A model generated the notes under the pieces. The model made no database searches and had not been told where the DNA came from. It saw only the letters and a list, made by a program, of their open reading frames with translations. From Phyllobacterium brassicacearum (GTDB lineage: Bacteria; Pseudomonadota; Alphaproteobacteria; Rhizobiales; Rhizobiaceae), in contig NZ_PGGO01000018.1 of the NCBI RefSeq assembly GCF_003010955.1, positions 42,701 through 106,700 on the forward strand: DNA of 64,000 nucleotides. Reading direction: 5' to 3'. Position numbers and translations under genes: made by a program. Of this stretch, positions 8,327-17,697 are shown one piece after another (position 1 is the stretch's first letter; each line of letters starts with the position of its first letter).

Positions 8327-8688
8327 AGACTGGACAGATGGGCATGCGCTCGTGGTGACATGCCATGCCAGCGCGCCGGTCCGCCCGGTGCGCCATCTGA
8401 CACGAAAAGAGCCGCCCCATCGTCGACGGCTTCGCATCATGGCTAGTCAAGGAACGGATTCCCTAGGCAGAAGACTAAGCTTGCAGTCGCGGGCGTTAAG
8501 TAACACACCGTGCAAGAGGACTTATTTAATCTTCGATCTTCCGCCGATCCCTAGGCTGGTAGCCGCACTACTCGCTCTGCAAGTAGGGCGGTGTCGCAAC
8601 AATGCTGTACTGTGATTTTGGGCCTCTCGTTCGCTGAAAATCCGCTCTGATGCATCTAAATGGGACGAGTAGTAATCGCGAACCATGT
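8327..8688. other. Intergenic region between convergent genes, nothing recognised
   Basis: About 360 bases marking the change from AT-rich to GC-rich sequence. No gene, tRNA or strong terminator is visible. Short frames here overlap the end of the dehydratase gene on the other strand. Confidence 0.4.
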
Positions 8689-10014
8689 CTAGAAATCAGC
8701 GACATTTCCCCATGCGCTGCGGTTTAAGCGCTCTGGCTTGTAGGGATTTGGATCGACTAGCGGTGAACGGCCTGTGATTAGGTCGGCTATCATATGACCG
8801 GCACCGGGGCCGATCCCAAAACCATGCCCGCTGAATCCAGCCGCAAGAATAAAGCCTGGTACAGCCTCTATTTCCCCGATCGCCGGGACACCATCCGGCG
8901 TACTATCAATATATCCGGCCCAGCGGTTGGCAATCGGAAATTTGGCTAATTCCGGTAATAGTTTCTTCGCTCTTTGATAGGTAAGGCGGATCTGTCCTTC
9001 ATCAGGCTTCGGGTCAAGAATACGATTCTTTTCCATCGGAGTGATGTCATCGAGTGACCACTTTTTCAACGTTTCATGTCCCTCACACCAGCCGCCAAGC
9101 CCACCGGGGGCAAGGCTGCGCCAGCGGCGTATGAACATGGGAATGAACTCGCGGCTGAACCGCAATTGCTGCGGTGTTGTATCTACTCGCGCGCGCCCGC
9201 TGATCGCCAGAGTATATCCTCCATCCATGCGGCGAGTTATCGATACTTGCGATGTGTGTAATGCATCCGGCAAGTCCATCGCTCCGGGCGCGACAGAAAG
9301 AATAGAAGCACGAACGGCCGCCTGTGGAAACCGAATGCCCACCTGGTTGCAGAAGGACGAGGCCCACGCGCCACCAGCCATTACCACCGTCTTGGTGCGG
9401 ATCACTCCGGCTTCTGTGACCACTCCGGTCACCCGACCTGCACTCAGTTCCAAACCACGTGCCGCGCAATTCTGATGCACTGTGCCTCCAGCCGCCATGA
9501 TGCCCCTTGCAATAACCGGAACGGCTCTCGACGGATCAGCGACTCCGTCAGTTGGCGAGAAGACACCACCTTTCCATAAGTATGTCGTTGCGGTGCCGCG
9601 TTCGGCAGCTTCTGCCGCGCTCAGCATATGTGTCTCTACACCAACGGTTTTTGCAAAATCACGCCATTTCGCCCAGCTGGCTATTTCAGCTTCATCCTGC
9701 GAAAGATAGAGCAATCCGCATCTGCGAAAACCCGCATCCTCGCCGGTTTCCTCAGCAACCTTATCCCACAACTCAAGACTTCTAGTGGCCATCGGCAGTT
9801 CCCGCGCATCGCGGTTCTGTTGACGACACCAGCCCCAGTTGCGGCTCGACTGCTCGGCGGCAACTCGCCCTTTTTCTAAGAGGGCAACCTTCACACCGCT
9901 GCGGGCGAGGTAATAGGCTGTAAATACACCAACAACGCCGCCTCCTATGACGACAACATCCGCCTCGTCGGGTAAAGTCGGGCTGGTTTCAATATGCAAT
10001 AGGGGCGCAGGCAT
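8689..10014 (-). CDS. FAD-dependent oxidoreductase (DAO family)
   Basis: The 441-residue protein is a DAO-family flavoenzyme that oxidises amines or amino acids. The ADP-binding GxGxxG motif lies at residues 23-28 (VVVIGGGVVGVFTAYYLARSG) and the glutamate at the end of the second strand follows (LLEKGR). A second FAD-contact region is AGFSGHGFGIGPGAGHMIADLI near the C-terminus. SSRNWGWCRQQNRD resembles the conserved segment before the isoalloxazine in DadA/PuuB-like proteins. It lies divergent to an Lrp-type regulator 240 bases away and next to a peptide-type ABC importer, so it probably starts the oxidation of an imported amino compound. The exact substrate is unknown. Confidence 0.85.
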   Translation of the reverse strand: MPAPLLHIETSPTLPDEADVVVIGGGVVGVFTAYYLARSGVKVALLEKGRVAAEQSSRNWGWCRQQNRDARELPMATRSLELWDKVAEETGEDAGFRRCGLLYLSQDEAEIASWAKWRDFAKTVGVETHMLSAAEAAERGTATTYLWKGGVFSPTDGVADPSRAVPVIARGIMAAGGTVHQNCAARGLELSAGRVTGVVTEAGVIRTKTVVMAGGAWASSFCNQVGIRFPQAAVRASILSVAPGAMDLPDALHTSQVSITRRMDGGYTLAISGRARVDTTPQQLRFSREFIPMFIRRWRSLAPGGLGGWCEGHETLKKWSLDDITPMEKNRILDPKPDEGQIRLTYQRAKKLLPELAKFPIANRWAGYIDSTPDGVPAIGEIEAVPGFILAAGFSGHGFGIGPGAGHMIADLITGRSPLVDPNPYKPERLNRSAWGNVADF

Positions 10015-10251
10015 GGGTACAACTCCCGGTGTTTCTGCATCCTAACGCGGTGAGCGCCGAGTCATGCTTCGGAGTTTGATCTTACACAGAATTTCCTGTG
10101 GTTTGCCGTGCCTTTAGCAGGCGATTATTGCATCCAATCAAGGTCTGCATCGCACCTGAACTGAATATCATCAACACGGTCTGAAGCGATTGCAGCATAG
10201 AATGAAAAAGACGATATTCTTTTTTCACAGTACTAAATGATTGGTATTTCC

Positions 10252-10728
10252 ATGAAGCTGGACAAAATAGATATTAAAATTCTATCCCAGATGCAAAAGA
10301 ACGGACGGATAACCAATGTCGAGCTTGCCGAACTCGTCAATCTTTCTCCCAGTCCCTGCCTGATGCGGGTAAAGAGGCTCCAGTCAGAAGGCTATATCAC
10401 AGGTTATTCAGCGCAGATCGACGTTTCAAAACTTGGTCAGACACTGACGGTATTCACCGAGATCACGCTAAAGAACCATCGCCAGACCGACTTTGCACGG
10501 TTTCTTACCACCGTCGGAAAGGTCGATTCGGTCATCGAGTGTCACTTGGTTTCCGGTGGTTACGATTATCTTATGAAATTCGTCACCCCAGGGATTGTTG
10601 AATATCAGACCATTATGGAACGTCTCATCGACATGGATATCGGCATAGACAAATATTTCAGTTTTGTCGTGCTCAAATCCCCTATCGTGAAAGCTCATCT
10701 TCCCTTGGATGTGATCTTCACTGAGTAG
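10252..10728 (+). CDS. Lrp/AsnC family transcriptional regulator
   Basis: The 158-residue product (alternative start at 10237 adds five residues) has the Lrp layout: an N-terminal helix-turn-helix (LDKIDIKILSQMQKNGRITNVELAELVNLSPSPCLMRVKRLQSEGYI) followed by the RAM/ligand-binding domain (about 65-150, with VIECHLVSGGYDYLMKFV). These regulators sense amino acids and control nearby transport and catabolic genes, usually as octamers. It stands divergent to the FAD oxidoreductase and convergent with the ABC operon, and is the obvious local regulator of the 8.7-28.7 kb catabolic locus. Confidence 0.92.
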   Translation: MKLDKIDIKILSQMQKNGRITNVELAELVNLSPSPCLMRVKRLQSEGYITGYSAQIDVSKLGQTLTVFTEITLKNHRQTDFARFLTTVGKVDSVIECHLVSGGYDYLMKFVTPGIVEYQTIMERLIDMDIGIDKYFSFVVLKSPIVKAHLPLDVIFTE

Positions 10729-10794
10729 ATGGAAAACGTCAGAAGGCCGCTATTGCAGCACCGCTTTCCCTTGGTCGAAATCTGCCACGGTATA

Positions 10795-12456
10795 TCAGGT
10801 TCTCGTAAACTCACGCACCAGGTCAGGATCCTGTTCCAGACTGTCCAACCAGCGCGGGTCGAGCTTAGGTACTGAAGAAAACAGGAGCCGCGAATAAGGA
10901 TGGCTCGCCGTGCTGCCCATCATGCCGGGGCTCAGCTGTTCGACCTTCCTCCCCGCATACATGACCACGACTTCATCGCAAATGGCCCGGACGGTGGAAA
11001 GATCGTGGCTGATAAAAAGATAGGATAAATTAAGTTCACGCTGCAATTCCTTCAGGAGATCGATGATCGCTGCTGCAACAACGGTGTCGAGGGCGGATGT
11101 GATTTCATCGCAAAGGATAAGTTTGGGATCCGCCGCCAGCGCTCGCGCCAAGTTGATACGCTGCTTTTGACCACCCGATAATTCGCCTGGACGCCGATAA
11201 CGCAGAGTTCGTGGCAGGCGCACCATATCGAGAAGCTGATCAATTCGCGCTTCACGGCTTTTGCTGTCCATCTCATGATAGAACGACAGCGGACGAGCCA
11301 GGATTTCAGCAATGGATTTGAACGGATTAAGCGCTGTATCCGCAGACTGGAAAACAATCTGTAGTTCGCGCAACTGATCGCGGCTGCGCCTGCGCAAGTC
11401 GCTCGGCATCTCCGCACCGTCAAAGCGTATCTGGCCGCGAGCAGCAGGCAAAATGCCCGCGATGACGCGTGCAAGCGTAGATTTTCCGCAGCCGGATTCA
11501 CCAATAATGCCCAGGTTCCTGCCTCGCGCGAGTTGCAGGCTGACATTATCGACGGCGATCATCGCTGGATCACCTGAACCTCCAACCATGCCATAGCCCG
11601 CAACGACATTGTCGACTACCAGAAGTGGTGCTGGCTTCTCGGCCTCGACCATTTTCGGGCGAGCATACAAGGCTGGTTCAAATGCGGCTACAAGTTCCTT
11701 GGTATAAGGGTGCTGCGGGTTGTGGAGAATATCCTGCGTACTGCCGGCTTCCTGCACTTCGCCGTTTTTCAGAACGACAATGCGGTCGGCAATTTGGGCA
11801 ACAACCGCCAGATCGTGGGATACGTATACACCGGAAATGCCGTGCTCTTTCATGACTGACTTGAACGCGCGCAGAACCTCAATCTGGGTCGTCACGTCAA
11901 GTGCCGTTGTTGGCTCGTCAAAAATCACGAGCCTCGGGTCACCGATCAGCGCCATCGCCGCTGAAAGCCTCTGCAGTTGCCCACCTGATACCTGATGGGG
12001 ATACCGATCACCAATCGTATCAGGGTTTGGCAGTGCAAGCGCCTTGAATAGGGTAATCGCCTTCTTGCGTGCCTGGTTCACCGGCATAAGGCGATGGATT
12101 TTCGCCACTTCGATGACCTGCTCCATGATCCGATGCGCGGGATTGAAGGACGCCGCCGCACTTTGAGGAACGTAGGAGACTTCCGTGCCACGCTTTCGTG
12201 CTCTTTTCCGCTCCGAAAGATTTACGATATCCTGTCCGCCTATAGCTATATTGCCGCTCACGATTCGACAGCCGGGTCGCGTGTAGCCCATCAGGGAGAG
12301 CGCAATCGTCGTTTTGCCGGAACCGCTCTCGCCGATAAGCGCTACGATTTCGCCTTCTGCAATATCAAAACTTACATCCCTGATGATTTCCACTTTGCGC
12401 CCGGAATCAGTCTTTGCATCCACGCGCAGATTGCTAACCTCTACAATATTGCCCAT
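10795..12456 (-). CDS. Dipeptide/oligopeptide-type ABC transporter, fused ATP-binding protein (DppD-DppF-like)
   Basis: The 553-residue protein carries two ABC ATPase domains. The first has Walker A GESGSGKTT (about 41-49), signature VSGGQLQRLSAA and Walker B LVIFDEPTTALD. The second has Walker A GESGCGKST, signature LSGGQKQRINLARAL and Walker B LILCDEITSALD. It powers import together with the two permeases upstream; TAATG overlap with the permease gene shows translational coupling. Fused DppDF-type ATPases occur in Rhizobiales importers of peptides, opines and modified amino acids. Convergent to the Lrp gene. Confidence 0.93.
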   Translation of the reverse strand: MGNIVEVSNLRVDAKTDSGRKVEIIRDVSFDIAEGEIVALIGESGSGKTTIALSLMGYTRPGCRIVSGNIAIGGQDIVNLSERKRARKRGTEVSYVPQSAAASFNPAHRIMEQVIEVAKIHRLMPVNQARKKAITLFKALALPNPDTIGDRYPHQVSGGQLQRLSAAMALIGDPRLVIFDEPTTALDVTTQIEVLRAFKSVMKEHGISGVYVSHDLAVVAQIADRIVVLKNGEVQEAGSTQDILHNPQHPYTKELVAAFEPALYARPKMVEAEKPAPLLVVDNVVAGYGMVGGSGDPAMIAVDNVSLQLARGRNLGIIGESGCGKSTLARVIAGILPAARGQIRFDGAEMPSDLRRRSRDQLRELQIVFQSADTALNPFKSIAEILARPLSFYHEMDSKSREARIDQLLDMVRLPRTLRYRRPGELSGGQKQRINLARALAADPKLILCDEITSALDTVVAAAIIDLLKELQRELNLSYLFISHDLSTVRAICDEVVVMYAGRKVEQLSPGMMGSTASHPYSRLLFSSVPKLDPRWLDSLEQDPDLVREFTRT

Positions 12457-13310
12457 TACTCACTCCGATCGCGGATCTTCTGAGGAAGATTATCGATCAG
12501 CAGATTGACGCTGATCGTAAGGCTCGCAATGGCAATAGAGGGCAACACCACGGCGGGTGCTGCAAAGGTTAGCCCACCGATATTTTCCTTGACCAAAGCA
12601 CCCCAGTCAGCAAAAGGCGGTTGCACGCCCAGTCCCAGGAAAGACATGCTTGACAGAAGCAGGACGATGAAGACAAAACGCAAGCCAAAATCGGCGAGCA
12701 CAGGACGAATAATCCCGGGCAGGATTTCCGAGCGGATCAGATAGCCCATCTTTTCGCCACGCGCTCTTGCAACGGTAATGTAGTCCATCGCATTGATGTT
12801 GATTGCCAATGCACGCGCAAACCGATAACTGCCAGGCGTGTAAATGACAGCCATAGTCGCGATCAAAATCGGAATGGACGAACCCACGCCGGCAACAATT
12901 ACCAAAGCCAGAATCTTGCTTGGGATTGAGGTCAGCGCATCCAGAAAGCGGCTGAGGGCAGAATCGAACCAACCACCGACCACGGCTGCCATCATCCCCA
13001 AAAAGACGCCACCAAAGCAGGCCAGAAAAACAGCCGCAAGTGAAATCCCGACCGTGAAACGTGCACCGTAGATAATGCGCGAGAGCATGTCTCGTCCAAG
13101 ATAGTCGGTGCCGAGTGGGAACTGCGCGCTTGTGGGGCCGAAGAAATCGAAATCGACAATCTCACCAACCGGATGCGGCGCAATCCATGGAGCGAATACG
13201 GCGACAAGGGCCCAGGCCAGAACGACGAGGAAAGAAATGGCGCCAACCAGATTGATCCGGTATCCGAAGGACGCAGACTTAGTTTCCTGCTGATTTGTCA
13301 TGGGGGACAT
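12456..13310 (-). CDS. ABC transporter permease (DppC-like)
   Basis: The protein (about 284 residues from the ATG at 13310) is an inner-membrane permease of the peptide/nickel family. It has an N-terminal membrane segment (INLVGAISFLVVLAWALVAVF), the FPLGTDYLGRDMLSRIIYGARFTVGI motif typical of DppC/OppC, and an EAA-like loop (ARARGEKMGYLIRSEILPGI). The frame is open up to 13385, but the ATG at 13310 sits two bases after the upstream permease stop and gives the usual DppC length, so it is preferred. Confidence 0.92.
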   Translation of the reverse strand: MSPMTNQQETKSASFGYRINLVGAISFLVVLAWALVAVFAPWIAPHPVGEIVDFDFFGPTSAQFPLGTDYLGRDMLSRIIYGARFTVGISLAAVFLACFGGVFLGMMAAVVGGWFDSALSRFLDALTSIPSKILALVIVAGVGSSIPILIATMAVIYTPGSYRFARALAININAMDYITVARARGEKMGYLIRSEILPGIIRPVLADFGLRFVFIVLLLSSMSFLGLGVQPPFADWGALVKENIGGLTFAAPAVVLPSIAIASLTISVNLLIDNLPQKIRDRSE

Positions 13311-13312
13311 TA

Positions 13313-14269
13313 CTATCGAAGCCTCGGGTTGGAGACGATGGCAATCAGATCCGCTATCGTGATAAGCAGGAGATAACCAAAGCAAAAGATCATCGCGCAG
13401 GTTTGAATCAAGGGCAGATCGCGCGTTGCAACTGCATCGAGCATCAGCTTGGCAATGCCGGGATAGTTGAAGATGGTTTCCACAATGATGACGCCGCCAA
13501 GCAGGTAGGAAAGCGAAAGCGCCACGGCGTTGACGATAGGCCCCAGCGCATTGGGCAGCGCATGGACGATTACCATCCGGAACCGCGAGGCGCCTTTGAG
13601 CAAGGCCATTTCCACATAGGACGTATCCAGCGTTTCCAAAACTGCGGCGCGCGTCATGCGGATCATCTGCGCAGAAATCACAAAACTCAGTGTGATGACT
13701 GGCATGGCGAATACCTTCAACAGGCCGGAAAGCGACGTGACCTCATTGGCCATGGAGAGTGCGGGTAGCCAGCCGAGATAGACCGCAAAAACAATGACTG
13801 CGATTGTTGCAACCATGAATTCTGGCACTGAAATGACCGCAATTGTAATGATCGAGACAGCGCGGTCATAGAAAGTGCCGCGCATGATAGCGGCAGTAAT
13901 ACCGAGAAACAGTGCAATTGGAACCGAAATGGCGGCTGTGACACTAGCAAGCTTGAGCGAGTTCACCAATCTGCTGCCAATCAGATCGGCGATGGGAACA
14001 TTGTTGACATAAGATACCCCGAGTTCACCCCTCAATAGGTGTCCGAGCCAGTAAACGAAGCGAAAGAATGCGGGCTGATCAAGATTCATCGCGTGACGAA
14101 GTCCGGCAACCGCTTCTGGAGTAGCCGCCTGCCCCAGCAAAATTTCTGCCACATCACCCGGCAGCATCTCGGTCGCAAAGAAAATCGTGAACGCGACAAT
14201 GAGAAGCGTCACGACTGCGACTATCAGGCGCTTGATGATAATATTGAGCAATGGGGACTTCATGATCAT
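13313..14269 (-). CDS. ABC transporter permease (DppB-like)
   Basis: The 318-residue protein is the DppB-type partner permease. The N-terminal membrane helix (LIVAVVTLLIVAFTIFFATEMLPGD), the periplasmic segment with LGQAATPEAVAGLRHAMNLDQP and the EAA loop (EMALLKGASRFRMVIVHALPNALGPI) are all characteristic. An alternative start is the second Met (14263). It lies between the substrate-binding protein gene and the DppC-like gene in one operon. Confidence 0.92.
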   Translation of the reverse strand: MIMKSPLLNIIIKRLIVAVVTLLIVAFTIFFATEMLPGDVAEILLGQAATPEAVAGLRHAMNLDQPAFFRFVYWLGHLLRGELGVSYVNNVPIADLIGSRLVNSLKLASVTAAISVPIALFLGITAAIMRGTFYDRAVSIITIAVISVPEFMVATIAVIVFAVYLGWLPALSMANEVTSLSGLLKVFAMPVITLSFVISAQMIRMTRAAVLETLDTSYVEMALLKGASRFRMVIVHALPNALGPIVNAVALSLSYLLGGVIIVETIFNYPGIAKLMLDAVATRDLPLIQTCAMIFCFGYLLLITIADLIAIVSNPRLR

Positions 14270-14297
14270 GCACAGTCCGCAACTTGGGGAAAATATC

Positions 14298-14327
14298 GCC
14301 CGGACAAGGTCAGTGCTTTGCCCGGGC
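14298..14327 (-). terminator. Intra-operon hairpin downstream of the substrate-binding protein gene
   Basis: GCCCGGACAA pairs with TTGCCCGGGC apart from one mismatch, with a 10-base loop, in the 74-base gap between the binding-protein and permease genes. There is no clear U-run. Such stems commonly stabilise the binding-protein message and reduce expression of the permease genes. Confidence 0.45.
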
Positions 14328-14343
14328 CAAACAAAAGAAACAA

Positions 14344-15954
14344 TCAGGCTTCCAGCCAGGCGTGCTCGGCAAATGTGTAGCCCATCATGCCGCCGAGCGG
14401 ATTTGGCTCAAGGCCCTGCAGATTTGGCGAAATCGCGTCAACATTCGACATGAATACAGGAATGACAGTCCCTGCTTCATTGGAAATTAAGGCCTGCATC
14501 TCGCCGTAGATTTCCTTGCGTTTCGCTTCGTCCAACATACCACGGGCCTCAAGCAGCATAGAGTCGAACTTATCAGACTTGTACCGGCTTTCGTTCCAGG
14601 GCGCATCCGACTTATAGAGTAGCGAGAAAAGAATGTCGGGAGTTGGACGTGCATTGATATTGCCATAGTGCACGGCGTCTTTTAGCCAATGGTTCGACCA
14701 ATATCCATCCGAAGGCACGCGATCGATAACGACCTTCTGGCCTATGGATGAAGCTGCCTGCTGGAGTACCATCGCATAATCGAGCGATGAAGAGGCAGCT
14801 TCCGCTGCGGTGATATGAATTTCCTGACCGAGCACGCCAGCCTTTTCAAGCAGTGATTTGGCGTGCTCTGGGTCGTACTCGCGCTGTTTGAGTTCAGCGT
14901 TGAAGTATTTGTTGGTATTCGGAACGGGATGATCGTTTGCAATTTCCGCTAGTCCCCGCAACACCGATTTCTGGATAACTTCGCGGTTGGTGAGGTATTT
15001 GAAAGCTTCCGCAACGCCAGCCTTGTTGCCGGGCGCCATATCAAGCCGCACATTCAGATTGGTATAGGTGCCCAGCTTGGAAATGAAGAGTTTTGCCGCC
15101 GGATTGTTCTCAAGAACCCGCAGCGAGCGCGGATTGAGGTTGGCAGCCAGTTGAATGTCGCCCGAGAGGACCGCGTTCATGCGGGCGGATTCGTCTGAAA
15201 TTGCGAAGAACTCGAAGGAATCAAGGTAGGGACCGTTGTCCTTCCAATAGTTCTCATTGCGCGATGCCATCGAACGAACGCCGGGCTGAAACTCCTTGCA
15301 GATGAACGGTCCCGTGCCATTTCCCTTGGAGAAGTCAGTCGTGCCGTTGGCCACGATCATGAAATGGTGCATCGCAAGGATGGTCGGAAGGTCTGCGTTT
15401 GCGCTTTCCAGCGTAATCTCAACGGTCGTGTCATTGATCTTCTTTGCGTCGGTAATCTGCTTGGCCAGCGCATTGACTTTGGACCCGACAGCCGGATCAA
15501 GGTGGCGCTTTAGCGAAAAGACCACGTCATCAGCAGTGAGTGACTTGCCGTCATGAAAGGTCACACCCTTGCGCAGCTTGACAGTCCAGGCCTTGGCATC
15601 AGCGCTCTCAATACTTTCCGCGAGTTCCATCTGGGTCTGGCCTTGGCCATCAAGAAAGGTCAGGCGGTTGTAAAACGCACAGCAACGAACGTAATCCGTC
15701 GCATTGGATGCCTTGGCGGGATCAAGCGTATCTGCAGTGGATGCGCTGAAACCCGCGGCTTTGATAAAGCCACCTTTCACAGGGGTAGCAGCCAGTGCAG
15801 AAGTAGCACGCGCGAAAACAGAAGCGCCGGCTACTGCTGCCACACCGCCCATCATCATCATTTGAAGCAGTTCACGACGGTTCGCTCCGCGGCGAATTGC
15901 ATTTTCAATCATCCGGTGGTCGGAAGAAGTCCAGTTGGTTATCTTCTCGCTCAT
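14344..15954 (-). CDS. ABC transporter substrate-binding protein (SBP_bac_5, peptide/opine type)
   Basis: The 536-residue periplasmic binding protein has a twin-arginine-type leader: NRRELLQ at about 25-31 followed by a hydrophobic run (MMMMGGVAAVAGASVFA) and an ALA-type cleavage region near 55, so export by Tat is likely. The mature part has the family segments TLDPAKASNATDYVRCCAFYNRL, the MELAESIESADAKAWTVKLRKGVTFHDGKSLTADDVVFSLKR region and the C-terminal ISPNLQGLEPNPLGG. It delivers a peptide-like or amino-acid-derived ligand to the permeases downstream. Confidence 0.93.
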   Translation of the reverse strand: MSEKITNWTSSDHRMIENAIRRGANRRELLQMMMMGGVAAVAGASVFARATSALAATPVKGGFIKAAGFSASTADTLDPAKASNATDYVRCCAFYNRLTFLDGQGQTQMELAESIESADAKAWTVKLRKGVTFHDGKSLTADDVVFSLKRHLDPAVGSKVNALAKQITDAKKINDTTVEITLESANADLPTILAMHHFMIVANGTTDFSKGNGTGPFICKEFQPGVRSMASRNENYWKDNGPYLDSFEFFAISDESARMNAVLSGDIQLAANLNPRSLRVLENNPAAKLFISKLGTYTNLNVRLDMAPGNKAGVAEAFKYLTNREVIQKSVLRGLAEIANDHPVPNTNKYFNAELKQREYDPEHAKSLLEKAGVLGQEIHITAAEAASSSLDYAMVLQQAASSIGQKVVIDRVPSDGYWSNHWLKDAVHYGNINARPTPDILFSLLYKSDAPWNESRYKSDKFDSMLLEARGMLDEAKRKEIYGEMQALISNEAGTVIPVFMSNVDAISPNLQGLEPNPLGGMMGYTFAEHAWLEA

Positions 15955-16289
15955 TGCAGTTCCCCTTGTTGATGGTTGTGTGGGCGCCGGCTTATGGTCA
16001 CCGGTTACACCAATCTTTCAGATATTCAGTTGTTAAAAATACCTCTTGCAGTGTCGGCCAACGCAGCTTGTGCGTATCAAAGGAGAGTCCAGCAGCTGCG
16101 GGAATAATTGTCGATACATCCCAGCGCGATCCATTGGATCTGCCTTTCATCTTACACCTTTAACAGCTATGGCAGTGTGTTACGGAGATGTGCGTAAATT
16201 GCGCTGAATAGGTCCGGAACGGCAGCATAAAATTGCGAATTTCTGGGATTCACGAAATCCATCGCATCATCTCCTCCTGTTTCGTTCTC
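15955..16289. other. Intergenic region upstream of the ABC operon, nothing recognised
   Basis: About 335 bases between two genes on the same strand. It should hold the promoter of the ABC operon, but I could not assign -35/-10 boxes. No gene or stable terminator after the aminotransferase stop is evident. Confidence 0.4.
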
Positions 16290-17666
16290 TCATCCCTTCA
16301 TTTCCGTGCGCACATCATCATCCGCCAGCGTCTGGTCCAGCGTGAGGCGAGTGCGCTCAATAATGGCATCGATATCTTCATCCGTGCAGCAAAGCGGCGG
16401 TGCATAGCCCAGCACACCATTGGCAAAGGCACGAATGACAAGGCCATTGTCCCAAGCGCGGTCAAAAATACGCCGTGCCGGATCGGCAGCTGCCGGCAGC
16501 GGCGTCTTGCGTTCCTTGTCGGTCACCAATTCGATTGCAGCCAGCATGCCACGCCCGCGCACATCGCCGACCAGCGGATGATCAGCAAGCGATTGGAGCC
16601 CGGCTAGCAAACGCTTTCCTGCCTTTCGGCCATTGTCGAGCAATCCGCCTTCATAAAGGCGCAGACATTCAAGACCAACCGCAGCACTGACCGGGTGCGC
16701 GGAATAGGTATAGCCGTGGCCGACTGCTGCTTTACCCGCACCATCCGCAATCGTAGAATAGACGTGCTCCGACATTAAGACGGCACCCATTGGCAAATAG
16801 CCGGACGTCAAGCCTTTGGCAGTGGTGATGAAGTCCGGTACGACACCGTCTTCCTCACAGGCGAAAAGCGGACCTGTACGGCCAAACGCGGTGATGACCT
16901 CATCGGCGATGAAAAGGACATCAAGCTCCTTGCACACTGCATGCATCGCCTTAAGCCAGCCAGTCGGTGGCACAAGAACACCGCCTGAACCTTGAATAGG
17001 TTCGACATAGAAAGCAGCTACACGTTCCGCGCCAAGTTCTTCAATTTTCGCGCGCAGCGCCGCAACCGAGGCATTTATAATTGCCTGGGAATCAGGGCCG
17101 ACAGGGTTGCGATAAGCATAATGCGAGGGGATTTTGTGCTGCCAGTCATAAGGCACCCCGAAGCCCGCATGAAATGACGCAAGAGCGGTCAAGCCCGAAC
17201 CTGCGGTAGAGGAACCGTGGTAGCCATGTTCAACCGAGATAAACTGGTCTTTCTGCGGCATGCTCCTGGCATGATAGTAATAGCGAATAAAGCGGATCGT
17301 GCTGTCGATCGCATCAGAACCGCCCAGCGTGAAATAGACATGATTGAGATCGCCTGGTGCGCGGTCAGCCAGTTCAGCCGCGAGACGAATGCCCGGTTCT
17401 GATCCCAAACCAAAATAGCCGGTAGCGTAGGGCAGCTCGCGCAACTGCTTCGTGGCGGCCTCGACGATGCTGTCCTGACCATAACCGGCATTGACACACC
17501 AAAGGCCCGCGAAGCCATCGAGCAGGGTGTGGCCGGAGGCATCATTGACCGTAGCCCCTTTGCCCGACTTCAGAATACGCACACCAGCAGCTTCGTGGCT
17601 GCGATAGGACGAAACCGGATGCACCAGATGGGCGCGATCAAGTTCGATCAACGAATTGCTCAGCAT
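16290..17666 (-). CDS. Class III aminotransferase (omega-amino acid/pyruvate or diamine type)
   Basis: The 458-residue enzyme (start at 17666; a second ATG lies four codons upstream) is a class III PLP aminotransferase. Marks are DGFAGLWCVNAGYGQ near 50-65, the HGYHGSSTAGSGLT motif, the catalytic-domain DEVITAFGRTG (Asp that contacts the PLP pyridine) and the TTAKGLTSGYLPMGAVL lysine that forms the Schiff base. The subfamily includes beta-alanine-, taurine- and putrescine-pyruvate aminotransferases. With the two aldehyde dehydrogenases in the locus it suggests conversion of a terminal amine to an aldehyde and then an acid. Confidence 0.92.
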   Translation of the reverse strand: MLSNSLIELDRAHLVHPVSSYRSHEAAGVRILKSGKGATVNDASGHTLLDGFAGLWCVNAGYGQDSIVEAATKQLRELPYATGYFGLGSEPGIRLAAELADRAPGDLNHVYFTLGGSDAIDSTIRFIRYYYHARSMPQKDQFISVEHGYHGSSTAGSGLTALASFHAGFGVPYDWQHKIPSHYAYRNPVGPDSQAIINASVAALRAKIEELGAERVAAFYVEPIQGSGGVLVPPTGWLKAMHAVCKELDVLFIADEVITAFGRTGPLFACEEDGVVPDFITTAKGLTSGYLPMGAVLMSEHVYSTIADGAGKAAVGHGYTYSAHPVSAAVGLECLRLYEGGLLDNGRKAGKRLLAGLQSLADHPLVGDVRGRGMLAAIELVTDKERKTPLPAAADPARRIFDRAWDNGLVIRAFANGVLGYAPPLCCTDEDIDAIIERTRLTLDQTLADDDVRTEMKG

Positions 17667-17697
17667 GATATTCTCCAATCAACTAGTCTTTTGCGGC